NCBI RefSeq assembly: GCF_003994415.1
Contig: NZ_CP034689.1
Location: forward strand, 5,518,001 to 5,582,000
Reading direction: 5' to 3'
DNA: 64,000 nucleotides
Source of the DNA: Achromobacter spanius
Lineage (GTDB): Bacteria > Pseudomonadota > Gammaproteobacteria > Burkholderiales > Burkholderiaceae_B
The translations under genes were made by a program, and so were the position numbers. Numbering within the stretch: the stretch's first letter is position 1; the number at the start of each line of letters is the position of its first letter. The notes beneath the pieces are model-generated. The model had not been told where the DNA came from, made no database searches, and saw only the letters and a list, made by a program, of their open reading frames with translations. Of this stretch, positions 17,374 to 24,203 are shown one piece after another.

Positions 17374-18423
17374 ATGACGCTGCCGCGACCGCGCGTTACC
17401 CTTTCCGCCATGACGCTCGCCCTGGTCTTGTCAGGCTGCGTGAACGTGCCGACATACACCGGCGAAGGCACCATGGACGACCCGCGCTACGCGCAATTGG
17501 TGGACCTGATCGGCGAGGCCCTGAAGGCCGACATGGCCGTGGTGCTGGTCGCCGACGTGATGCCGCACGCGACCTTGAACGACGCGCAATCCATGACCAA
17601 ATGGACCGGCAACACAATCTGGATGCACGAGCAGCAGCCGAAAATCACCTTCGGTCGCAAGTTCCAGAACAATTCGCTGCAACGAGACAAGAACACCACC
17701 TACCTGTTCAAAGCCTTCGAAGTGCATATCCTGCCCCCAGGAAAGTACCTGCTCACGGGCGGCGACGACTACAAGCTGAATGCCTTGCTGGACCAGGTGG
17801 GCGCGCGCAGCGGCCCAGTGGGATCGGGCCGTGGCGCCAACGGCACCGCCTATCTATCGCCGGAACTCTATCGCGAGTTCTACAAGGAAACCAACTGGCA
17901 CGAAGGCACGACCGGCAGCCAGTTGAAGACGCGCACGGTCTGCACCGCGGTACACCGGGCCTCAGGCAACTGCGTCAGTTGGGGTGAAGAGCAATACACC
18001 GAAACTACGCAAGGCTCTCGCGCCGGCTACTACGAAGAGACGGCTACGCGCGATATCCCCGCCATCAAAGTGCAGTCGCGCGTGCCGCCCAAGCTGGCGC
18101 TGGCCAGTTTTACCCTGAAGGGCGGCCAACTGGTGCTGAGCCAGCGCATGCACATGAAAACGCCCAGCTACCAGTACAAGCAGTCGGGCTGCCGCGCAGT
18201 CGACCCCAAGATGATCGAATGCCCGCTTGAAGACTTCACCGTCTACACGCGCCCGGCGCCGATGGATTTCGCGCAGAAGCTCATCGCGCAGCGCCAAAAC
18301 CTCAGCGATGCACAACGGCAGTTGTTAGCCACCCTGCAACCCATGCAGATCACGCCGCTGGGCAAGCAAGGCATGGAAGATCCGACCTGGGGCGTGCCGC
18401 TGTCGATGGGTAAGGCAAAATAA
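17374..18423 (+). CDS. putative lipoprotein of unknown function
   Basis: A 349-residue protein with a short signal peptide ending in the lipobox LSGC (Cys22), so it should be lipidated and placed in the periplasm or outer membrane. I do not recognise the mature domain. It contains LPPGKYLLTGGDDYKLN (about residue 125), several aromatic-rich segments around YKETNWHEG, and a few cysteines (TVCTAVHRASGNC, SGCRAVDPKMIEC) that could form disulfides. The ATG at 17374 is chosen because it begins the lipoprotein signal. The ribosome site is weak (AAGGA). A LysR gene begins three bases after its stop. Confidence 0.78.
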   Translation: MTLPRPRVTLSAMTLALVLSGCVNVPTYTGEGTMDDPRYAQLVDLIGEALKADMAVVLVADVMPHATLNDAQSMTKWTGNTIWMHEQQPKITFGRKFQNNSLQRDKNTTYLFKAFEVHILPPGKYLLTGGDDYKLNALLDQVGARSGPVGSGRGANGTAYLSPELYREFYKETNWHEGTTGSQLKTRTVCTAVHRASGNCVSWGEEQYTETTQGSRAGYYEETATRDIPAIKVQSRVPPKLALASFTLKGGQLVLSQRMHMKTPSYQYKQSGCRAVDPKMIECPLEDFTVYTRPAPMDFAQKLIAQRQNLSDAQRQLLATLQPMQITPLGKQGMEDPTWGVPLSMGKAK

Positions 18424-18426
18424 CGC

Positions 18427-19353
18427 ATGACCCCACGCCAGCTCCGCTATTTTCTGGAAATCGCCAACAGCGGCAGTTTGTCGCTGGCCTCGGCCACGCT
18501 GCGTATCGCGCAGCCCGCGCTTAGCCAGCACGTGGCGGCGCTGGAAGCGGAGTTGGGCGTGGCCTTGTTCGAACGGCATGCCAAGGGCGTCACGCCAACG
18601 GCCGAAGGCAAGCGTCTGCAGCAGCGCGCCATGTCGATTCTGGAACAGTTGGAATCGCTGAAGACCGACGTGCTGGCGCCCACGGGCAAGCCGCGCGGGC
18701 CGGTGCGGGTATGCCTGGCCCGGTCGTTGGCACAGGTGGTGGCTGCGCCACTCGTGCGGTACGTTGAACAGGCTTATCCCGACGTTCGACTGTTGTTGTC
18801 CTCGGCCTTGTCCAGCGAGGTGCGCTTGGCCCTGCAAACGCGGCAGTTGGACGTGGCGCTGATGCCCAACGCGTTCGAGTTGCCCGGGCTGTATTGCAAG
18901 CCGGTGTATGAAGAAGGCTTCTCGCTGTTCGGCCTGGAATCACTGTTCGACCGGCCAGGAAAGACGATGGCGTTCTCAGCGATCGGGTCGCGTCCGCTGG
19001 TGGCGCCCGACCGCGACCACGACCTGCGCCGCCTGATCGAACGCACAGCGCTGGAGCTGGATTGCCCGCTGAATGTGAAGTACGAGATCAACGATCCCGA
19101 ATTGAATTTTGCCTTGGTGCGCGACGGCGTGGCGTTTGCGATCCTGCCCAACAGCGTCGGCCTGGAACTGGCGCGTGGCGATAAGGCCATGGGCGAACGG
19201 CGTCTGGTCCGGCCAGCCATTACGCGCATGCAATCCATTGTCCGCGTGGCCGAAGGCGCGCCGGACAGTACGATGCTGGCCATGGAACAGGCGCTGGAAA
19301 CCGTGTTGCGCACGCTGGTCGCACGCAAGGTGCTGCGCGGAAAACTGGCATAA
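18427..19353 (+). CDS. LysR-family transcriptional regulator (CynR/NAC-like)
   Basis: A 308-residue LysR regulator: MTPRQLRYFLEIANSGSLS starts the helix-turn-helix domain, followed by ASATLRIAQPALSQHVAALE. The effector domain covers about 90-300. It starts three bases after the lipoprotein stop, so the two genes may share a transcript, but by content it more probably controls the binding-protein/sulfatase/FAD-dehydrogenase cassette that begins 107 bases downstream. Confidence 0.9.
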   Translation: MTPRQLRYFLEIANSGSLSLASATLRIAQPALSQHVAALEAELGVALFERHAKGVTPTAEGKRLQQRAMSILEQLESLKTDVLAPTGKPRGPVRVCLARSLAQVVAAPLVRYVEQAYPDVRLLLSSALSSEVRLALQTRQLDVALMPNAFELPGLYCKPVYEEGFSLFGLESLFDRPGKTMAFSAIGSRPLVAPDRDHDLRRLIERTALELDCPLNVKYEINDPELNFALVRDGVAFAILPNSVGLELARGDKAMGERRLVRPAITRMQSIVRVAEGAPDSTMLAMEQALETVLRTLVARKVLRGKLA

Positions 19354-19460
19354 GAAAAAACTTATATAAAACGCAGATAAATAATATTTGTCTTCAGGTC
19401 TGACGCAGCCGTACGCTACTCCAAAAATGGCGCATCAAAAGCGCCGATACGGAGACAAGC
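19354..19460 (+). promoter_or_regulatory. AT-rich leader and probable promoter of the sulfatase cassette
   Basis: A 107-base AT-rich gap (aaaaaacttatataaaacgc, then aataatatttg at 19381-19391) in an otherwise GC-rich region, ending in the ribosome site CGGAGACAAG. It is the likely promoter and LysR-binding zone for the genes from 19461 to 23248. I cannot assign exact -35 and -10 boxes. Confidence 0.45.
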
Positions 19461-20432
19461 ATGCAAGTACGACGCAGACAGTTCCTTAGCGCCATGGGCG
19501 CCGCCGTGTGCTGTAGCGCGCTGCCGATCAGGCAGCTACAGGCCAGCCCCCCCTTACGCATGCTGGTGGGTTTTGCCCCGGGCGGCGCGGCCGATCTGGT
19601 GGCCCGCGCGCTGGCCGACGGCATGCGTGCATCGGGCTACACCCTCATCGTGGAGAACAAGGCCGGCGCAGGCGGCCGCATTGCGGTCGACTCGCTATTG
19701 GCGGCGGGCGGCAATGGCAATACCGTGCTGTTCACCCCCTCCACGAACCTGACGCTGTATCCGCATCTATACAAAGACCTGCGCTACACCCCCGCGGATT
19801 TCACGCCGCTGGGCACCGCCAGCCAGTTTGATTTTGGATTCGCGGTGGGCGCCCACAGCCCTGCAAAGACGTTGCAGGAATTCCTGGCTCTGGCGCAAAA
19901 GGACCCGCGCATGGCGGTCTACGGTACGCCCGGCGCGGGCACGGTCATGCACTTCCTGGGCGTCATGCTGGCGAACGCCAGCAAGGTCCCCTTGACGCCG
20001 ATTCCATACAAAGGTGGTTCATTGGCGCTGACGGACACCGTGGGCGGCATTCTGCCCGCGCTGATCACAACGCTGCCAAACCTGATTCCCATGCACAAGG
20101 CCGGCAAGATCCGCATCCTGGCCATGACCGGTTCGGCGCCATCGTCCGCGCTGCCCGACGTGCCCACCTTTGCCACGGCGGGCTATCCGTCGCTGACGCT
20201 GGCCGAGTACTTCACGCTCATCGGCAACAAGACCTTGCCCGCCGACCAGGCGCAGGCATTGGCGCGGGCCGTGACCGACGCGGTGCGTTCGCCGGCGTTT
20301 GCAAAGATCATGCAGCAGCAATTCTTCGACCCCAAAGTCACCACACCCGACGCCTTGAAACAACAGATGGAACGCGAAGATGCGTTCTGGGGCCGGGTCG
20401 TCAAGGACAGCGGCTACACCCCCGAGGCCTGA
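19461..20432 (+). CDS. TctC/Bug periplasmic binding protein, probable Tat export
   Basis: A 323-residue Bug receptor whose N-terminus VRRRQFLSAMGAA fits the twin-arginine RRxFL pattern. The mature part is the most divergent receptor in the first half of the window: the ligand loop is VGFAPGGAADLVAR, followed by IPYKGGSLAL and DVPTFATAG. ATG 19461 follows CGGAGACAAGC. First gene of a cassette with a sulfatase and an FAD dehydrogenase, so the bound ligand may be a sulfated or hydroxylated acid. Confidence 0.9.
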   Translation: MQVRRRQFLSAMGAAVCCSALPIRQLQASPPLRMLVGFAPGGAADLVARALADGMRASGYTLIVENKAGAGGRIAVDSLLAAGGNGNTVLFTPSTNLTLYPHLYKDLRYTPADFTPLGTASQFDFGFAVGAHSPAKTLQEFLALAQKDPRMAVYGTPGAGTVMHFLGVMLANASKVPLTPIPYKGGSLALTDTVGGILPALITTLPNLIPMHKAGKIRILAMTGSAPSSALPDVPTFATAGYPSLTLAEYFTLIGNKTLPADQAQALARAVTDAVRSPAFAKIMQQQFFDPKVTTPDALKQQMEREDAFWGRVVKDSGYTPEA

Positions 20433-20471
20433 CGCGCCGCGCGCATGGCCTGGCCATATCCAGGAAGCACA

Positions 20472-21920
20472 ATGAAAGGCAAAAACATCGTCGTCATCAT
20501 GTCCGATGAACACAATCCCGCGTTCATGGGTTGTTCCGGACATCCGTTCATCAAGACACCAAACCTGGACGCGCTGGCCGCGCGCGGCGCACGCTTTCCG
20601 AACGCCTACACGCCCAGCCCGATCTGCGTGCCGGCGCGCGCGGCGTTCGCCACCGGGCATCGCGTGCACCAGACCCGCCATTGGGATAACGCCATGCCGT
20701 ACGTAGGTGATCCACAAGGCTGGGGCCATGTGTTGCAGCAGCAGGGCATCAACGTTGAAAGCATCGGCAAGCTGCACTATCGCAATGAAGAAGACCCGGT
20801 CGGCTTCGATGCGGAACATATCCCCATGCACGTGGTGGGCGGGCACGGCATGGTGTGGGCGTCGATCCGGGACCCTTACTTGCCGGTGGAAGGGCGCAAG
20901 CGCATGCTGGGCGATCGCATCGGCATGGGCGAATCGCCTTATACGTCCTATGACAGATCGGTGACCGAACGCACGCTTGAGTGGCTGCGCGCGGCGGCCG
21001 ATCGCGGTGAACCATTCGTGTTGTACGTGGGTCTGGTAGCGCCGCATTTTCCGTTGATCGCGCCTCGGGATTTCTTTGACCTGTACGACGCCCGGCAGAT
21101 TCCCCACGCCAAGCTGCATCCGAAAGACGGCTACGCACGCCATCCCTGGGTGCAAGCCTACGCGGAATTCGAGCGCAGCGAAGACACCTTCCAAAACGAA
21201 GACGAGCGCGTCAATGCGTTCCTGGCGTACTACGGACTGTGCAGCTTCCTGGACAGCAACGTGGGCCGTATCGTGGACGCACTGGGCGCGCTCGGCCTGG
21301 CCGATTCCACGCATGTGGTCTATACGTCAGATCACGGCGACAACGTGGGTGCGCGCGGGCTCTGGGGAAAATCCACGCTCTACCAGGAAAGCGTGGGCAT
21401 TCCCATGATCGTGGCCGGGCCCGACGTATCGCCTTCCGTCTGCGATACCGCGGTGGACCTGCTGGACCTGTATCCGACGATCTTGCAGGCGGTGGGTGTG
21501 GACCCGGCGCCGCACATGGGCACGCGGCCCGGGCAGTCGCTGTTCGATATTGCGCGGCAAGCTGTTGATGATGACCGCGCCATCCTCAGCGAATACCACG
21601 CGGCGGGCAGCAACACCGCGGGTTTCATGTTGCGCAAGGGGCCTTGGAAGTATCACCACTACGTGCGCTTTCAGCCTGAACTGTTCGACCTGGAGTCGGA
21701 CCCCGGCGAACTGCATGATCTGGCGGGCGACCCCGCCTATGCCGCTGTGCTGGCGGGGATGAAGGCCGCGTTGTACGCGATCTGCAATCCGGAAGACGTG
21801 GACCGGCAGGCCAAGGCCGACCAGGCCGCGTTGATTGAACGCATGGGTGGGCCGGAGGCCGCCTCGACGATGGGTTCAAGCGGCGCAACGCCCGCCCCCA
21901 AGGTGGAGCAAGCGGCATGA
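20472..21920 (+). CDS. sulfatase (arylsulfatase/choline-sulfatase-like)
   Basis: A 482-residue type I sulfatase. The N-terminal metal site is VIMSDEHNP (D12). C52 in ICVPARAAFATG sits in the CxPxR signature and should be converted to formylglycine. D287-H288 in TSDHGDN complete the metal site. The ATG at 20472 has AGGAAG upstream; the in-frame ATG at 20445 is rejected because it overlaps that site. No signal peptide is seen, suggesting a cytoplasmic enzyme as in choline sulfatases. Phosphonate monoester hydrolases share the fold and cannot be excluded. Its stop overlaps the next start (ATGA). A formylglycine-generating enzyme must be encoded elsewhere. Confidence 0.9.
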   Translation: MKGKNIVVIMSDEHNPAFMGCSGHPFIKTPNLDALAARGARFPNAYTPSPICVPARAAFATGHRVHQTRHWDNAMPYVGDPQGWGHVLQQQGINVESIGKLHYRNEEDPVGFDAEHIPMHVVGGHGMVWASIRDPYLPVEGRKRMLGDRIGMGESPYTSYDRSVTERTLEWLRAAADRGEPFVLYVGLVAPHFPLIAPRDFFDLYDARQIPHAKLHPKDGYARHPWVQAYAEFERSEDTFQNEDERVNAFLAYYGLCSFLDSNVGRIVDALGALGLADSTHVVYTSDHGDNVGARGLWGKSTLYQESVGIPMIVAGPDVSPSVCDTAVDLLDLYPTILQAVGVDPAPHMGTRPGQSLFDIARQAVDDDRAILSEYHAAGSNTAGFMLRKGPWKYHHYVRFQPELFDLESDPGELHDLAGDPAYAAVLAGMKAALYAICNPEDVDRQAKADQAALIERMGGPEAASTMGSSGATPAPKVEQAA

Positions 21921-23248
21921 ATGGGGTTGAACAGCATGTGGATGAACGATACCTACAGGACTGGAGTGGCCTGACACGGGGCGTGCCCAGCGTCGTGCAC
22001 CGGCCTGTCACCACCGACGAGGTGGCCGCCCTGGTCCGCGATGCGGATCGGCAGGGCCGCAAGATCACCATCCAGGGCGGCCTGACCGGGCTGGCGGGCG
22101 GCGCAGTGCCGGCCGATGGCGACGTGGTCATCAATATGGAGCGCATGAACCGCATCGAATCCATTGATGCGGTTGAAGGCGTCATGCAGGTGCAGGCGGG
22201 CGCAACCTTGCAACAGGTGCAGGAAGCCGCGCTTGAGGCCGGTTGGTTCTTTCCGGTGGACATGGGTGCGCGCGGCAGTTGCCAGGTTGGCGGCAACGCC
22301 GCCACGAATGCCGGCGGCACGCAGGTGGTGCGTTACGGCACCATGCGCGACTCGGTGCTGGGGCTGGAAGCGGTCATGCCCGATGGGTCTGTGGTGACGT
22401 CGTTGACCCGTCTGGTCAAGAACAGTGCTGGCCTGGACTTGCGGTTCCTGTTCATCGGGTCTGAAGGCACGCTGGGCGTGATCACCCGCTTGACCTTGCG
22501 CTTGCAGCCCGATCCCGGCGCGCCGGCCACCGCGCTGGTGCAGGTGCCGGACACGCAATCCATGGCCTTGTTGCTGCGCCATCTGAAGAAGACCTTGGGT
22601 CCGCAACTGAGCGCCTACGAATTCATGTCGGCGCCATACCTGCAACGCGCCAGCGACCTGGCGGGCGTGCCCCTGCCCTTACCGGGAGACGCCCCCTGGA
22701 GTGTGCTGATCCAGGCTAGCGGCCTGGCCGGCATGGATCCCCAGACGGCCCTGGAGAATGCGCTGGAAGGCGCGCTGGAAACGGGCTTGATCAGTGACTG
22801 CGCGGTGGCGTCCAGCCTGTCGGACGCCCAGAAGTTCTGGCGCCTGCGGGAGTGCATCCCCGAATTGCTGACTGCGTTGAAACCCACGGTGAACTTCGAC
22901 TGTGGCCTGCCTTGGGCGGAGATGCCGGCTTTTGTCGCTGAAGTCGAGGCCGCGCTGAAGCAGAAATACCCCAACGCCGCGCATTTGTTCATGGGACATT
23001 TGGGCGACAACAACATCCACATCCTGACCGGTCCGCACGCGCAAGGCGAATGGCTGAGCGTGGAAGAGCTGGTCTACGGTGCGCTGCGCGGCCGGCAGGG
23101 CACGATCAGCGCCGAGCACGGCATCGGCTTTCTGAAGAAGCCCTTTTTGTCCTATACCCGCAGCGACGGCGAGATCGCGTTGCTGAAGCGGCTGAAGCGC
23201 GCGTTGGATCCCAACAATACGCTGAACCCGGGCCGCGTCATTGATTGA
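21917..23248 (+). CDS. FAD-linked D-2-hydroxyacid dehydrogenase (GlcD/D-lactate dehydrogenase-like)
   Basis: A 443-residue flavoprotein. The N-terminal FAD-binding domain includes GGLTGLAGGAVP and GGNAATNAGG with the phosphate-binding glycines. The C-terminal FAD-oxidase domain ends with ISAEHGIGFLKK and LDPNNTLNPGR, both typical of D-lactate, D-2-hydroxyglutarate and glycolate dehydrogenases. It overlaps the sulfatase stop by four bases, so the two are coupled. A reasonable model is that the sulfatase frees a hydroxy acid which this enzyme then oxidises to the keto acid. The substrate is inference. Confidence 0.88.
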   Translation: MNGVEQHVDERYLQDWSGLTRGVPSVVHRPVTTDEVAALVRDADRQGRKITIQGGLTGLAGGAVPADGDVVINMERMNRIESIDAVEGVMQVQAGATLQQVQEAALEAGWFFPVDMGARGSCQVGGNAATNAGGTQVVRYGTMRDSVLGLEAVMPDGSVVTSLTRLVKNSAGLDLRFLFIGSEGTLGVITRLTLRLQPDPGAPATALVQVPDTQSMALLLRHLKKTLGPQLSAYEFMSAPYLQRASDLAGVPLPLPGDAPWSVLIQASGLAGMDPQTALENALEGALETGLISDCAVASSLSDAQKFWRLRECIPELLTALKPTVNFDCGLPWAEMPAFVAEVEAALKQKYPNAAHLFMGHLGDNNIHILTGPHAQGEWLSVEELVYGALRGRQGTISAEHGIGFLKKPFLSYTRSDGEIALLKRLKRALDPNNTLNPGRVID

Positions 23249-23310
23249 CGCTCGCACGTCGCGACGTGGCGTAACGGCCAATTTTTCTGTGAAAGCATGA
23301 CGATCGGTGC

Positions 23311-24147
23311 TCAAGCCCCCGCAATCTGCTTCAACACCGCCGCCACAATCGCCTCGGGCCGATCTTCCTGCACAAGATGGCCCGCGTGCGCGATCGGCAT
23401 ACACGGCGCGTCTGAGATCAGCGCCGCCAAGGCCTTGCCTTTCGCGTACGGAATCCAGTTGTCGTTCTCGCCCCACAGCACCTGCACCGGGCAGTCCATC
23501 CGGCGATACATACCCTGGACCTCGTCCGTGTACTGCTGATCCATCTGCGCAATCTGGCGGTAAAAGGCGGGTTGACCGACCTGGCCCAGCCACGGCTGGC
23601 TATACACGTCCAGCGCTTCGTCCGACAGCGGATGGTAGGCCGCCGTCTGTAGATAAGCGTGCAGCAGCGCGCGATGCATATAGTCGGGCATGCCGGCAAA
23701 CGCGCCCTCGTGTTTGCGCACGTGCTGCACGAAAGGCGAGCCCCACGGGGCCAGGGCCACGGCGTCAAAGATCGTCAACGAGCCGTAGCGCAAGCCGTCC
23801 AGATAATAGGCCCGCAACGCGGTGGCCCCGCCAAAGTCATGCGCCAGGACATCTGGGCGGTCAAGTTCCCATTCCTTGAACAAGGCCGCCAGCACCTTGT
23901 TCTGCACGGCCAGCGACACGTCTTGCCCGTCGCGCATTTCAGATTGTCCATAGCCCACCAGGTCAAAGACATAAACCGTTCTGCGATCCGCAAACGCCGG
24001 CACGATGCGGCGCCATACCTGCGAGGAAAACGGCGTGCCGTGAATGGCCACCAGCGGCGGCCCTTCCCCGCACGTTCCCCACCTGACGGCGTTGCCCTCG
24101 ATGATGGATGTGTTCGGCAAATGCAGCACAGTCATCTCCTTTTTCAT
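23311..24147 (-). CDS. alpha/beta hydrolase with aspartate nucleophile
   Basis: A 278-residue alpha/beta hydrolase. Oxyanion segment AIHGTPF (about residue 35), nucleophile elbow AHDFGG with D104, and a late histidine in HAGHLVQEDRP. An Asp nucleophile places it with epoxide hydrolases, haloalkane/haloacetate dehalogenases and C-C hydrolase relatives rather than serine esterases. The start is uncertain. The ATG at 24147 is used here, but the AAGGAG at 24136-24141 would best serve a GTG at 24129. It is convergent with the FAD dehydrogenase and lies downstream of the hybrid kinase on the same strand with a 56-base gap. Confidence 0.82.
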   Translation of the reverse strand: MKKEMTVLHLPNTSIIEGNAVRWGTCGEGPPLVAIHGTPFSSQVWRRIVPAFADRRTVYVFDLVGYGQSEMRDGQDVSLAVQNKVLAALFKEWELDRPDVLAHDFGGATALRAYYLDGLRYGSLTIFDAVALAPWGSPFVQHVRKHEGAFAGMPDYMHRALLHAYLQTAAYHPLSDEALDVYSQPWLGQVGQPAFYRQIAQMDQQYTDEVQGMYRRMDCPVQVLWGENDNWIPYAKGKALAALISDAPCMPIAHAGHLVQEDRPEAIVAAVLKQIAGA

Positions 24148-24203
24148 ATAGCCATTTAGCTGACGTGGCTGCAACGGCAATTGTCGGTGCCGGCGTCGTC
24201 GGG

